Assembly (NCBI GenBank): GCA_027490305.1
Contig: JAIXYI010000023.1
Location: forward strand, 1-64,000
Source of the DNA: Flavobacteriaceae bacterium
Lineage (GTDB): Bacteria > Bacteroidota > Bacteroidia > Flavobacteriales > Flavobacteriaceae
Reading direction: 5' to 3'
Length of the DNA stretch: 64,000 nt
Positions 40,928 through 50,718 of this stretch are shown here, one piece after another. Under the pieces are notes generated by a model. It did no database searches, had not been told where the DNA came from, and was given only the letters and a program-made list of their open reading frames with translations. How positions within the stretch are numbered: position 1 is the stretch's first letter; each line of letters starts with the position of its first letter. A program made the position numbers and the translations under genes.

Positions 40928-43900
40928 ATGATCTACGAACAACCTTCCTTTTCCGTTTACGATGCGTCCGCCGGTTCGGGCAAGACCTACACGCTTGTGA
41001 AGGAATACCTTCGAATCATCCTCACCGCCGAACGTCCCGACGCGTACCGCAACATCCTCGCAATTACGTTTACCAATAAAGCGGTGCACGAGATGAAGTC
41101 GCGCATCGTCGACAGCCTCGTCGGCTTTGCCTCCGACACCCCGTCTGAAAAGACCGTCAGGCTTATGGAGGTGCTTGCTGCCGAAACGGGGCGTTCGCTT
41201 CCGCAGTTGAAAGCGAAGGCAAACGCCATCCTGCGGCACCTGATTCACAACTACGCCGCCTTCGATATTTCCACCATCGATAAATTCACCCACCGCGTCA
41301 TCCGTACGTTCGCGCACGACCTTGAATTGCCGCTGTCGTTCGAAGTGAGCCTCGATACCGAAAACCTTTTGGCCGAGGCCGTCGATGCGGTGATTGCCCA
41401 GGCGGGCGAAAACGCTGAACTCACCGAGTTGCTGCTGTCGTATACCCTCGAAAAAACCGACGACGACAAAAGCTGGGACGTGTCGCGCGACATCCTCGAT
41501 ACGGGAAAATTACTGCTGCGTGAGACCAATCGTACTGAAATCGCAACCTTGTCTGACACCAGCATCGGCCAGTTCCGCACCATCCGCGACCGGCTACGCG
41601 ACACCCTGAAAGCCATCGAGGCCGAAAGCCGCGAACTGGCCGGCCAGGCGTTGGCGCTTATCGGGCAACACGGCATTGACCCGGCTTCTTTTTACAGTAG
41701 CTATGTGCCAAAGCACTTTCTTCGGGTGCAACAGGGCGCCATTGAAATCAAGGAAGGCCATTATAAATACCTCGAAGCCGCCGAAGGAAAACGCTTTCCG
41801 GCCAAAGCCCCGGCATCCGACAAAGCCGCCATCGACGGCATCGCCGATACATTATTGGAAATGCTGGTTGCCCTGAACGCCCTGGCTGCCAAACACCTTT
41901 TTTATACCGCCCTCACGCGAAATATCACACCCTTGTCGCTGTTGAACACGGTCGCGCAGCAAATCGCTGTCATCCGCGACGAGCAGCACCTGCTGCCGAT
42001 ATCCGAGTTCAACGCGATTATCCATAACGAAATCAAGAACCAACCTGCGCCGTTCATCTATGAACGCATCGGGGAACGCTACCGCCATTTCTTCATCGAC
42101 GAGTTTCAGGATACGTCTGAAATGCAATGGGGCAACCTGGTGCCGCTGATCGACAATGCGCTTTCCGGCACCGACGACTACGGACAAAAAGGAACGCTGC
42201 TGATCGTGGGCGACCCGAAGCAGTCGATCTACCGCTGGCGCGGGGGCAAAGCCGAACAGTTTATCGAGCTGTCGAAAGGCAAACATCCGTTCAAAAACCC
42301 CGACTGGAAGCTGTTTTCACTCGAAACAAACCGCCGCAGCGCTACCGAGGTCATCCACTTTAACAACGATTTTTTCCGCTACCTGTCGGGCACCTTCGAG
42401 CATCCCGATTACGCGGATTTATATGAAAACCGCAGCGCCCAGAAAACAAACGACAAAGTCGGCGGGTATGTGCGGCTTTCCTTCCTTCCCACCATCGCTA
42501 CTGATGACGAAGACGAAACGACCGACATCCGGTTTGCCAGAGCGACTGCTGCTACGATAGAGGAGGTGCGCGACCGCGGGTTCTCTTATGCCGATATAGC
42601 CGTCCTGACGCGTAAAACCGGGCAGGGCATTGCAGTGGCGCGCTATCTTACCTCTTTGGGCATCCCGATTGTATCATCAGAAACACTGCTGATCGCCAAC
42701 GCACCCGAAGTGCAATTGCTGCTGGCCGCGTTCCGCTATTTGAACCATCCCGGCGATGCCGAATCCAAGGCGTTGTTCCTGTTCCACGTCGGTTCAAAAG
42801 CGGGGAAAGCGCCGTTGCACGATTTTATCGCCGCCGGACTTGCCTGCGCGGATGAGACGGCACTCGAACACTGGCTCGAACGCGAAGGCCTCCCGTTTCG
42901 CTTTTCCCATGCCCGAACAAAAGGGATGTACGAAATGGCCGGTTTGTTGGCCAGCGTTTTCCTTACGGGCAGCCACAATGCCTACACACAGTATTTTCTC
43001 GACTTGGTACTAGAACGTGAGCAACGGGGCCAGGGCGGCCTTGCCGATTTTCTCGAGTATTGGGAAAAGAAAGGCCAAACGTTCAGCATTCCGTCGCCGG
43101 AGGGTCGCGATGCCGTGCGTATCCTAACCATACATAAATCAAAAGGACTCGAGTTTCCGGTGGTCATCATGCCTTTCGCGGAGGAAGATTTCTCTAAAAA
43201 GCCCCGCGAAAAGCTGTGGCTTGACGCCGAGGACCCCGAGTTGGGCCTTTCTAAAGTGTTGGTTGACAGCAGTTCTTCGGTGCTGCAGTTTGGGCCTGCG
43301 GCTCGGGAGGTGTATACCGCCCGGAAACAGGAGGAACTTCTTGACAACGTCAACGTGCTCTATGTGGCATTGACCCGGGCAGAAGAACAACTATATGTCA
43401 TTTCTTCACTGAATTTGAGTCTGAAAGGCGAACCCAAACCCAATACCTTATCCGGTTTTTTCCTGGGCTACTTACTGCAAAAAGGACTATTTGAAACCGA
43501 TCGCACCGACTACGTTTTCGGCAACCCAACGCGTCTCGCTACTACGCCCGCGCCGCTGCGCCAGGCCAACCCTATCACAAGAGTGGCGCGCCCGCTTGAC
43601 TTTCAGGCCATCCGCATTGCCCGTCGGGAAGCTTCTATGTGGGGCACGCGGCAGCAGGAAGCCGTCGCCTATGGTACGATGCTGCACGAGATACTGGCAT
43701 CAATACGCACGGCCGATGACATAAAGTGGGCGGTTCAGGACGCGGTATCATCCGGCAGGCTGGCGCCCGACCAACTCGAGACAGTCACGCGCGATATCGA
43801 GGGCATCGTAGCACATCCGGACCTGCAGGCGTTTTTCTCCGCCGAAACCGTCGTACTTAACGAACGCAGCCTCGTAGGGCCGGCTGGCATCGCCCGTCCA

Positions 43901-44080
43901 GACCGCATCGTGCTTTCAGGTCATTCGGCCCGACTGTTGGATTACAAGACCGGCGCGCGCTCGAATGCCCACTTCGCGCAGATCGAGCATTATGCTTCAC
44001 TACTCGAAGGGATGGGGTACGAAGTAGTGAAAAAGGCACTGGTATATACCGGGGCGGAGACGGAAGTCGTACTTTTGTAA
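40928..44080 (+). CDS. UvrD/RecB-type helicase-nuclease (AddA-like)
   Basis: A 1050-residue superfamily 1A helicase fused to a RecB-type nuclease, the likely AddA subunit of the double-strand-break resection complex. Walker A is ASAGSGKTYTL near residue 17; motif Ia ITFTNKAVHEMK; Walker B FIDEFQDTSEMQW near 389; motif III LIVGDPKQSIYRWRGG; motif V HKSKGLEFPVV; motif VI NVLYVALTRAEEQLY. The C-terminal nuclease has LLDYKTGAR near 1003. The ATG at 40928 is preferred because Walker A then sits at the usual distance from the N-terminus; the 85-codon upstream extension in the ORF track is Arg/Ser/Pro-rich and unlike the family. A probable AddB lies at 46862. Confidence 0.93.
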   Translation: MIYEQPSFSVYDASAGSGKTYTLVKEYLRIILTAERPDAYRNILAITFTNKAVHEMKSRIVDSLVGFASDTPSEKTVRLMEVLAAETGRSLPQLKAKANAILRHLIHNYAAFDISTIDKFTHRVIRTFAHDLELPLSFEVSLDTENLLAEAVDAVIAQAGENAELTELLLSYTLEKTDDDKSWDVSRDILDTGKLLLRETNRTEIATLSDTSIGQFRTIRDRLRDTLKAIEAESRELAGQALALIGQHGIDPASFYSSYVPKHFLRVQQGAIEIKEGHYKYLEAAEGKRFPAKAPASDKAAIDGIADTLLEMLVALNALAAKHLFYTALTRNITPLSLLNTVAQQIAVIRDEQHLLPISEFNAIIHNEIKNQPAPFIYERIGERYRHFFIDEFQDTSEMQWGNLVPLIDNALSGTDDYGQKGTLLIVGDPKQSIYRWRGGKAEQFIELSKGKHPFKNPDWKLFSLETNRRSATEVIHFNNDFFRYLSGTFEHPDYADLYENRSAQKTNDKVGGYVRLSFLPTIATDDEDETTDIRFARATAATIEEVRDRGFSYADIAVLTRKTGQGIAVARYLTSLGIPIVSSETLLIANAPEVQLLLAAFRYLNHPGDAESKALFLFHVGSKAGKAPLHDFIAAGLACADETALEHWLEREGLPFRFSHARTKGMYEMAGLLASVFLTGSHNAYTQYFLDLVLEREQRGQGGLADFLEYWEKKGQTFSIPSPEGRDAVRILTIHKSKGLEFPVVIMPFAEEDFSKKPREKLWLDAEDPELGLSKVLVDSSSSVLQFGPAAREVYTARKQEELLDNVNVLYVALTRAEEQLYVISSLNLSLKGEPKPNTLSGFFLGYLLQKGLFETDRTDYVFGNPTRLATTPAPLRQANPITRVARPLDFQAIRIARREASMWGTRQQEAVAYGTMLHEILASIRTADDIKWAVQDAVSSGRLAPDQLETVTRDIEGIVAHPDLQAFFSAETVVLNERSLVGPAGIARPDRIVLSGHSARLLDYKTGARSNAHFAQIEHYASLLEGMGYEVVKKALVYTGAETEVVLL

Positions 44081-44100
44081 GCACAAACACACTCTAGTAT

Positions 44101-45294
44101 ATGTACGGTAAACTGAAAGACCACCTGACGGCCGAACTGCAGGCTATCGAAGAAAACGGACTCTTCAAAAAGGAACGCATCATCACGTCGCCGCAGGGAG
44201 CCGAAATCACCGTTTCGACCGGTGAGACGGTATTGAATTTCTGTGCGAACAATTACCTCGGACTTTCCTCGCATCCGGAGGTGATCCAGGCGGCAAAAGA
44301 GGCCCTTGACACCCACGGATTTGGGATGTCGTCGGTGCGTTTTATCTGCGGCACGCAAGACATCCACAAACAACTCGAGAAAAAGATCGCCGACTTTTAC
44401 GGAACGGAAGACACCATTCTCTACGCCGCGGCTTTTGATGCCAACGGAGGTGTTTTCGAGCCCTTGTTCGGGGAGCAGGACGCCATCATTTCCGATAGTC
44501 TTAACCATGCTTCGATTATCGACGGCGTGCGCCTTTGCAAAGCCATGCGGTTCCGCTATGAGAACAGCGATATGGCCGACCTTGAACAACAGTTAATCAA
44601 AGCCAACGAGGCGGGTGCCCGTTTCAAGATCATTGTTACCGACGGCGTATTCTCAATGGACGGCCTGGTGGCGCCACTTGACCGTATTTGCGACCTCGCT
44701 GACCAATACGACGCCCTCGTGATGATTGACGAGTGCCACGCCGCTGGTTTCATCGGCGCAACGGGCAAAGGCACACCGGAGGCCAAAGGTGTAATGGGCC
44801 GAATCGATATAATCACAGGCACGCTCGGCAAAGCACTCGGCGGTGCCATGGGGGGCTACACCACCGGAAAGAAGGAGATCATTGAAATGCTGCGCCAACG
44901 CTCGCGGCCGTACTTGTTTTCGAACTCGCTTGCCCCTTCGATTGTCGGCGCTTCCATCAAAGTTTTCGAATTGTTGGAAAAAGACACTACGCTCCGCGAC
45001 CGGTTGGAGTGGAATACCCAGTATTTCAAGGAAGGCATGAAGAAAGCCGGTTTCGACATCATCGACGGCGATTCGGCGATTGTGCCCGTAATGTTATACG
45101 ATGCCAAACTCGCCCAGCGCATGGCCGAGAATTTGTTAACAAAAGGGATTTACGTCATCGGGTTTTTCTTCCCCGTGGTGCCGAGGGAAAAAGCACGTAT
45201 CCGCGTGCAACTTTCCGCAGCCCACACGCAGGAACATCTTGACAAAGCAATTAAAGCCTTTGTTGATGCAGGAAAAGAATTAGGTGTTATATAA
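44101..45294 (+). CDS. kbl: Glycine C-acetyltransferase (2-amino-3-ketobutyrate CoA ligase)
   Basis: A 397-residue PLP-dependent alpha-oxoamine synthase that cleaves 2-amino-3-ketobutyrate with CoA to glycine and acetyl-CoA in threonine breakdown. Features: [26 protein letters not shown] (typical for KBL rather than BioF), [24 protein letters not shown] and the PLP Lys in [14 protein letters not shown] near residue 245. It lies 20 bases after the AddA-like gene, so may be cotranscribed. No threonine dehydrogenase is adjacent. Confidence 0.95.
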   Translation: MYGKLKDHLTAELQAIEENGLFKKERIITSPQGAEITVSTGETVLNFCANNYLGLSSHPEVIQAAKEALDTHGFGMSSVRFICGTQDIHKQLEKKIADFYGTEDTILYAAAFDANGGVFEPLFGEQDAIISDSLNHASIIDGVRLCKAMRFRYENSDMADLEQQLIKANEAGARFKIIVTDGVFSMDGLVAPLDRICDLADQYDALVMIDECHAAGFIGATGKGTPEAKGVMGRIDIITGTLGKALGGAMGGYTTGKKEIIEMLRQRSRPYLFSNSLAPSIVGASIKVFELLEKDTTLRDRLEWNTQYFKEGMKKAGFDIIDGDSAIVPVMLYDAKLAQRMAENLLTKGIYVIGFFFPVVPREKARIRVQLSAAHTQEHLDKAIKAFVDAGKELGVI

Positions 45295-45334
45295 TTATAA
45301 GATGAGCGAAAAAATATGTTATTTTTTTAACACT

Positions 45335-45369
45335 TACTTTTGTCGTTCAAAATCTACAGTTTACCTTTG
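45335..45369 (+). promoter_or_regulatory. Strong promoter of the OmpA porin gene, with overlapping second -7 box
   Basis: TTTG at 45339-45342, a 19-base spacer, then TACCTTTG at 45362-45369: an exact match to both promoter elements. The -33 TTTG is also the end of TACTTTTG (45335-45342), another exact -7 box, so two start points are possible. The leader to the ATG at 45403 is AT-rich. Confidence 0.8.
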
Positions 45370-45402
45370 TGTTAATATTTAGAACTAAAAATAAAATCAA
45401 GT

Positions 45403-46797
45403 ATGAAAAACCTTAACAAATTCCTGGTCGTGGCGCTTCTGGCATTGGGCTTCGGTAGCCAGGCACAGGATGCTGACAATCCATGGGCGGTCAGTTTCGG
45501 TGCAAATGCCGTTAGTACAAGGCCTGGTGCCGGTGACGGAGGTCTGCATCGTTTCGACCAGTTCTTCAGTGTTAAAGACAACTGGAACATCCTTCCATCT
45601 GTTTCGTACCTTACTGTTAGTAAGTATGTAGGAGGCGGATTCTCTTTCGGCGTTACAGGATCGGTAAACAAAATCGACAAATTCGTCGTTCGTAGCACCT
45701 CAAATCCAAAAGACTTCGAAACGTTTAACCCTGGTGATCTTAGCTACTATGCTGCCGATGCGCAGATCAAGTATAGCTTCATGCAAATGATCGGTGCCAA
45801 GTGGTTCGACCCTTCACTTGCTGTAGGTGGTGGTTACACCTGGATGGGTGACTACAACCAAGGTACGGCTAATGCGTCACTCGGATTTACTTTCTGGTTC
45901 ACAGAAACAGTAGGTCTTGAGTTGCGTTCAACGTACAAGCACTCGTTTGCTGACAACCAGGCAAACTTCCCTATCCACTTCCAGAACTTCGCAGGTCTGA
46001 CCTTCAAATTCGGCGGTAGCGACAAAGACAACGACGGTATCTATGACAAATATGATGCATGTCCGGATGATGCAGGTCCGAAAGACCTTAATGGTTGTCC
46101 TGACCGCGATGGCGACACCGTTCTTGACAAAGACGACACGTGTCCAGACACAGTAGGTCTTCCACAATTCCAGGGATGTCCTGACACAGATGGAGACGGC
46201 ATCCAGGATAGCGCTGATGCGTGTCCGGATGTAGCAGGTCTTAAGAACCTTCAAGGTTGTCCTGACAAAGACGGCGACGGTATCACCGACAAGTCTGATA
46301 AGTGTCCTGACACAGCCGGTCCAAAAGAAAACGGTGGATGTCCATGGCCAGATCGTGACGGCGACAGCGTTCTTGACAAAGACGACAAGTGTCCGGATGT
46401 GAAAGGAACAGTAGCTAACAACGGTTGCCCTGAAATTTCAGATGCAGCAATCAGCCAATTGAACGCTTACGCTAAAGTAATCTTGTTCGACAGCGGAAAA
46501 GCAAGCTTCCTGCAACAAACATACCCAGTGCTTCAATCTATCGTAGCTATCCTGAAAGAGTACCCAACTGCTAAATTCAGCATCGAGGGTCACACAGACA
46601 GCGACGGATCAGATGTTAAGAACCAAAAACTGTCAGAAGACCGTGCAGGTGCAGTGAAAAACTACCTGGTTCAGAACGGTATAGGAGCTGACAGGCTGAC
46701 ATCAGCAGGCTTCGGTGAGTCAAAACCAATTGACACCAACAAAACCAAAGCTGGTAAAGCAAACAACAGAAGGGTAGAGGTAAAACTTATCAAGTAA
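45403..46797 (+). CDS. Major OmpA-family outer-membrane porin with thrombospondin type 3 repeats
   Basis: A 464-residue protein with signal peptide [22 protein letters not shown]. An N-terminal beta-barrel covers about residues 25-200. A calcium-binding thrombospondin type 3 repeat linker covers about 205-345 (five DxDxDG-type units such as [16 protein letters not shown]), and the OmpA peptidoglycan-binding domain about 350-464 ([16 protein letters not shown]). It joins the outer membrane to the cell wall. Its sequence favours one codon per residue and looks more strongly biased than neighbouring genes; with the full consensus promoter and a terminator, this suggests high expression. Confidence 0.94.
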   Translation: MKNLNKFLVVALLALGFGSQAQDADNPWAVSFGANAVSTRPGAGDGGLHRFDQFFSVKDNWNILPSVSYLTVSKYVGGGFSFGVTGSVNKIDKFVVRSTSNPKDFETFNPGDLSYYAADAQIKYSFMQMIGAKWFDPSLAVGGGYTWMGDYNQGTANASLGFTFWFTETVGLELRSTYKHSFADNQANFPIHFQNFAGLTFKFGGSDKDNDGIYDKYDACPDDAGPKDLNGCPDRDGDTVLDKDDTCPDTVGLPQFQGCPDTDGDGIQDSADACPDVAGLKNLQGCPDKDGDGITDKSDKCPDTAGPKENGGCPWPDRDGDSVLDKDDKCPDVKGTVANNGCPEISDAAISQLNAYAKVILFDSGKASFLQQTYPVLQSIVAILKEYPTAKFSIEGHTDSDGSDVKNQKLSEDRAGAVKNYLVQNGIGADRLTSAGFGESKPIDTNKTKAGKANNRRVEVKLIK

Positions 46798-46820
46798 TCC
46801 CTCCGCTTCAATAAAACCAA

Positions 46821-46850
46821 AAGCGCCCCGGTAATTCGGGGCGTTTTTTT
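46821..46850 (+). terminator. Terminator after the OmpA porin gene
   Basis: CGCCCCG and CGGGGCG form a 7-bp GC stem with a GTAATT loop followed by seven T residues. Confidence 0.9.
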
Positions 46851-46857
46851 ATTTTTA
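46850..46857 (+). promoter_or_regulatory. Possible -7 box TATTTTTA four bases before the AddB-like ATG
   Basis: TATTTTTA differs from TAnnTTTG only at the last base and ends four bases before the ATG at 46862. It shares its first T with the end of the T-tract of the upstream terminator. Confidence 0.3.
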
Positions 46858-46861
46858 TAGC

Positions 46862-49618
46862 ATGGCACAACCCACGTTTCTCGATCACCTTGCTGCCGAT
46901 ATCCTGGCACATTATCCCCATACGATTGACCTGACGGTGGTGCTTCCGAATAAGCGGGCGCGGATCTTTCTGTTGGAAGCCATCCGTAAACAAACGCCAC
47001 ACCCGTTGTTGGCACCCCGAATCGTAAGTATTGAAGAGATGGTCACCGAAATGTCCGGTTTGAAGGCGGTTGACAATGTCGAGCTATTGTTCGTTTTTTA
47101 TGCCGTCTACCTCGAGGTGACGCCCGCAGCGCAGGCGCAGCCCTTTGACTTGTTTTCAAATTGGGCGGTGACGTTGTTGCAGGACTTCAATGAGATCGAC
47201 CGGTACTTACTCGACCCGGATCGCGTATTCTCGTACCTGAAAGACATCGATGATATCAAACGCTGGAACATCGGGCAAGACGAGAAAACCCCTCTTATAG
47301 AAAAGTATGTCGGCTTTTGGCAACAATTGCCGCTTTATTACGACGGCCTCCAGCAAAAATTGCGCGCCGAAGGTAAAGGCTACCAAGGGATGCTCTACCG
47401 GGAGGCCATCCACAATCTGAAGCACGTGGCAGCCACGCTGTCAGATGACACGCTGCTATTTGCCGGCTTCAACGCACTCAATGCCGCAGAAGAGACGTTG
47501 TTCCAACACCTGTTAGTCACGGGGAAAGCACGCGTTATCTGGGATGCGGAGAAGACTTTTCTTGATGATCCGTTGCACGATGCCGGACTTTTCCTGCGCC
47601 GCTACCGCGATACGTGGCGTTACTACCGCTCGCATCCCTTTGAATGGATGGGCACGGCTTTTTCCGATCCTAAGGAGATCCAAGTTATTGGCACGCCTAA
47701 GTCTGTTGGGCAGGCCTATATCGTAGGTTCGCTTCTCGAGACCCTGGAAGCGGCCCAACCCAGTAACGTGGCCGATCAAACGGCCGTAGTGTTGGGCGAC
47801 GAGAGCCTGTTACTTCCGGTGTTACACGCCCTTCCCGACGCCTTTTCCGCGCTCAATATCACCATGGGATATCCGGCAAAAGGCAACCCGGTTCAGGTGC
47901 TTTTGTCCCGTATATTTCGGCTGCACGTAAACGCTTCCGGAAAATCGGGCTATGTGTTTTACCACCGCGACTTGCTCGAAATCCTCGACCATCCGATGAT
48001 GGCGCGACTAGGCGACTACAGGGTGCTAGCAGCGGTCTTGCGTCGGAACAACTTCACCTTTGTGCGTCCGGAACGATTGCACGACCTGTTCGGCAAACGC
48101 GATCCCATCTTCGAGTTGGTATTTTCACGTTGGGACGGTGCGCCGACGCAAAGCCTGAATCGGCTATCGGAGCTCCTGCTGGCCATACGCCATACCCTCG
48201 ACACCCACGACAATGCGGATGCCATCACAGGCGCTTTCGTCTATACCCTCTATCAGACCCTGAACAAATTGGCCCACTATTGTGGTTCGCACGCCTACGC
48301 CACGTCGCTGGAAACCATTTATGCGCTGTATAGGCAGGCGGTGCAACTGGCCGAGGTATCGTTTGAAGGGGAACCACTCGGCGGGTTGCAGATCATGGGC
48401 GTCCTGGAGAGTCGCGTGTTGGATTTCGATACCGTGATCCTGACATCGGTGAACGAAGGAAGCTTTCCGGCAGGGAAATCGTCGAATTCGTTTATCCCGC
48501 ATGATGTGAAGCGCGAACTCGGACTTCCCACCTACAAAGAAAAAGACGCGATTTATACGTACCACTTTTACCATCTGCTACAACGGGCGCAACACGTCTA
48601 TCTGTTGTATAATACGGAAAGCGAAGGACTTGACGCGGGCGAGAAGAGTCGCTTCATCACCCAACTCGAGATCGAGACCCAGCCAAACCACCGTCTTACC
48701 CATACGATATGGAACGCGCCGGTTCCGGAGGGCGATCCGGCACCCGTTGTTATTGAGAAGTCCGTTGCCGTCCAGGATCGGTTGAAAGAGATTGCGAATA
48801 GCAGTTTTTCTCCATCCGCACTTACAACCTATGTCCGCAACCCCATCGAATTCTACTTCCGTCGGATCCTGCGCATCCGGGAGGCCGATGAGGTGGAAGA
48901 GAACATTGCCGTCAATACGCTGGGTACGATTATCCATGGCACACTAGAGCGACTCTACCGCCCCTTGATTGGCAAGCGCCTGACGGTGGCCGATATCGAA
49001 GGCTGCGAAGCGGGGCTGGATGATGAGGTTGCCTATCAGTTCCGCGAGGTCTACCGCGAGGGCGACATCCGAAAAGGGAAAAACTTATTGGCGTTCGAGG
49101 TGGCCCGGCGGCACGTATCGAATTACCTGAAACAGGAAAAAGCACAGCTAGTCGACGAAAATGCCGACATCACCGTGTTGGCCCTTGAGCAGGAATACCA
49201 AAGATGGATCCACCACCCGCGACTGCCGTATCCGGTATTATTAAAAGGAAACGTTGACCGCATCGAGCAGCGGGATGGCCGTATCCGGATCGTCGATTTC
49301 AAGACCGGACGGGCCGAGCAACGAAACCTGACCTTGGGCGATTGGGATGCGTTGATCGCACCGGATCACGACAAAATCATCCAGGTGTTGGCGTATGCCT
49401 ATATGTATGAGGAGCAGGCGGATGGTATGCCGATGGAAGCCGGCGTGGTATCCTTCAAAAACCTCAAATCCGGATTCTTGGGTTTCCGCATGAAAGGCGA
49501 GCAGGTGCCTGCTGTCATCGACCGCACGGCGCTTGAAGCGTATGAAGAGGCGTTGGTAGGGTTGCTGTCGGAGATACTTGACCCGACGGTGCCGTTTGCC
49601 GAGCCGGTATTAGCGTGA
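46862..49618 (+). CDS. AddB-like PD-(D/E)XK nuclease / inactivated helicase
   Basis: A 918-residue protein with a helicase-like fold but no intact Walker A (VVLPNKRARIFLLEAI replaces it near residue 28), as in AddB. The middle contains LQIMGVLESRVLDFDTVIL and NEGSFPAGKSSNSFIP, typical AddB segments. The C-terminal nuclease has GTIIHGTLERLYRP, LKGNVDRIEQR and RIVDFKTGRAEQ near residue 809. It probably forms a complex with the AddA-like protein at 40928. No Fe-S cysteine cluster is evident. The stop overlaps the convergent alpha/beta hydrolase by nine bases. Confidence 0.9.
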   Translation: MAQPTFLDHLAADILAHYPHTIDLTVVLPNKRARIFLLEAIRKQTPHPLLAPRIVSIEEMVTEMSGLKAVDNVELLFVFYAVYLEVTPAAQAQPFDLFSNWAVTLLQDFNEIDRYLLDPDRVFSYLKDIDDIKRWNIGQDEKTPLIEKYVGFWQQLPLYYDGLQQKLRAEGKGYQGMLYREAIHNLKHVAATLSDDTLLFAGFNALNAAEETLFQHLLVTGKARVIWDAEKTFLDDPLHDAGLFLRRYRDTWRYYRSHPFEWMGTAFSDPKEIQVIGTPKSVGQAYIVGSLLETLEAAQPSNVADQTAVVLGDESLLLPVLHALPDAFSALNITMGYPAKGNPVQVLLSRIFRLHVNASGKSGYVFYHRDLLEILDHPMMARLGDYRVLAAVLRRNNFTFVRPERLHDLFGKRDPIFELVFSRWDGAPTQSLNRLSELLLAIRHTLDTHDNADAITGAFVYTLYQTLNKLAHYCGSHAYATSLETIYALYRQAVQLAEVSFEGEPLGGLQIMGVLESRVLDFDTVILTSVNEGSFPAGKSSNSFIPHDVKRELGLPTYKEKDAIYTYHFYHLLQRAQHVYLLYNTESEGLDAGEKSRFITQLEIETQPNHRLTHTIWNAPVPEGDPAPVVIEKSVAVQDRLKEIANSSFSPSALTTYVRNPIEFYFRRILRIREADEVEENIAVNTLGTIIHGTLERLYRPLIGKRLTVADIEGCEAGLDDEVAYQFREVYREGDIRKGKNLLAFEVARRHVSNYLKQEKAQLVDENADITVLALEQEYQRWIHHPRLPYPVLLKGNVDRIEQRDGRIRIVDFKTGRAEQRNLTLGDWDALIAPDHDKIIQVLAYAYMYEEQADGMPMEAGVVSFKNLKSGFLGFRMKGEQVPAVIDRTALEAYEEALVGLLSEILDPTVPFAEPVLA

Positions 49619-50383
49619 TTTCAGGAAGTCGAGCAGGGTATTTTCCAACTCTTCGCGGTTTTCGATATGCGACATGTGTCCGTCCGGAAACGTCACCAAT
49701 CGTGCGTCAGTTCCTTCGACCTGCGCGCGATTTTCATCGTATTTCAGCACCTCGTCCTTTTCACCGAGTACCAATAGGATGGGATAGGGCGCGAAGTGCA
49801 GCAGTACCGCCCGGTCTTTCCGAATTTTCATCCCTTCGAGCGACGCCACGATACCCTGAAGCGGTGTGGCAAGCGCTTCCTGTTTGACCTCTTCGATCAC
49901 GTCTGCCAGACGCGCCCGATTGTCGGCGCTGAAGAGGTTGGAAATCGACATCCGCACGAAGTTGGCATGGTTTTGTTTCACCGCCACGATGGCGCGGTCA
50001 CGATTGACACGGCGTTCTTCGCTATCTGCTCGTGATGTGCTGTTGATGAGGGCGAGTCCCTTTACCATATCCGGATACAATTCGGCGAAGGCCAGTGCTA
50101 CATACCCGCCCATTGAGTGACCGACGAACACGGCTTTTCTTATCTTCAATTCGGCTAAGACGGCGTGCACCATGTCGGCATTGTCTTCCATTCCGTGCAC
50201 ATACCCAAGGCAATCCGTGCCCCCATGCCCGAGCAAGTCGATGGAAACGACACGATATTTGCGGGCCAGCGCCGGGGTGAGCGCCTTCCACATGGTGCTG
50301 TTCTCCAGAAAACCGTGTAGCAGTACGACGGCCATACCTTTGCCGGTATCCGAAAACGAAACATGGATGTTTTTATAGGTCAT
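49610..50383 (-). CDS. Alpha/beta hydrolase
   Basis: A 257-residue cytoplasmic hydrolase. The oxyanion strand VVLLHGFLENSTMW lies near residue 25; the nucleophile Ser is in the elbow VGHSMGGYVAL near 86; the acid is probably Asp in VLGEKDEVLKY; and the His is in FPDGHMSHIENREE near 235. Substrate cannot be predicted. The ATG at 50383 (MTYKNIHVSF) fits the fold better than the ORF-track start at 50431, which overlaps the promoter. Confidence 0.9.
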   Translation of the reverse strand: MTYKNIHVSFSDTGKGMAVVLLHGFLENSTMWKALTPALARKYRVVSIDLLGHGGTDCLGYVHGMEDNADMVHAVLAELKIRKAVFVGHSMGGYVALAFAELYPDMVKGLALINSTSRADSEERRVNRDRAIVAVKQNHANFVRMSISNLFSADNRARLADVIEEVKQEALATPLQGIVASLEGMKIRKDRAVLLHFAPYPILLVLGEKDEVLKYDENRAQVEGTDARLVTFPDGHMSHIENREELENTLLDFLKSR

Positions 50384-50401
50384 ACGAAGCACACTGAGGC
50401 G

Positions 50402-50432
50402 CAAATATAGTGCGTCCGTTGCCCGATACAAA
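50402..50432 (-). promoter_or_regulatory. Full promoter of the alpha/beta hydrolase gene
   Basis: On the minus strand TTTG (plus 50429-50432), a 19-base spacer and TATATTTG (plus 50402-50409) match both elements exactly. It begins just after the stop codon of the small upstream gene. Confidence 0.8.
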
Positions 50433-50435
50433 GGC

Positions 50436-50585
50436 TCAGAATGCGCTGTCCGGATAGAAGTTATACCAATCGTATTGAATGTCTTCTGTGATATCCGTGA
50501 TTTCGTCGTTGCTCTCGGCTTCGCGGATGTCTTGCTGCCCGTCGTACGCGTCGGTCAGCCGGTAGGGAAATTGTAGGGTTCTCAT
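50436..50585 (-). CDS. Small acidic protein, 49 residues (not in the ORF track)
   Basis: A minus-strand frame from ATG at 50585 to TGA at 50438-50436 encodes 49 residues starting MRTLQFPYRLTDAYDG and ending YDWYNFYPDSAF. It is acidic, soluble and rich in Tyr and Trp near the C-terminus. It fills the space between the alpha/beta hydrolase promoter and the pepP terminator, and the codon use looks coding. TACCTTTA lies about 28 bases upstream on the minus strand and could be a variant -7 box. The family is not recognised. Confidence 0.55.
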   Translation of the reverse strand: MRTLQFPYRLTDAYDGQQDIREAESNDEITDITEDIQYDWYNFYPDSAF

Positions 50586-50679
50586 GGTGGTGGGGATTAC
50601 GATCACGTTCACAGTAAAGGTACCGCCTCCATGTTCCGCCGTTGTTGTGGGATTGTTATGAAACGTTGCAGTTTAAATC

Positions 50680-50718
50680 AAAAAAGCGGATGAAACAGGG
50701 CTCCATCCGCTTTTTTTT
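50680..50718 (-). terminator. Terminator of pepP
   Basis: GCGGATG and CATCCGC form a 7-bp stem, extended by A/T pairs, around an 11-base loop, with T runs on both ends. It lies at the pepP stop codon. Confidence 0.85.

Noticed and set aside
45372-45698. Minus-strand ORF of 108 residues over the porin start
   Set aside because: Antisense of a strongly biased coding gene with its own promoter; no independent start or family signal.
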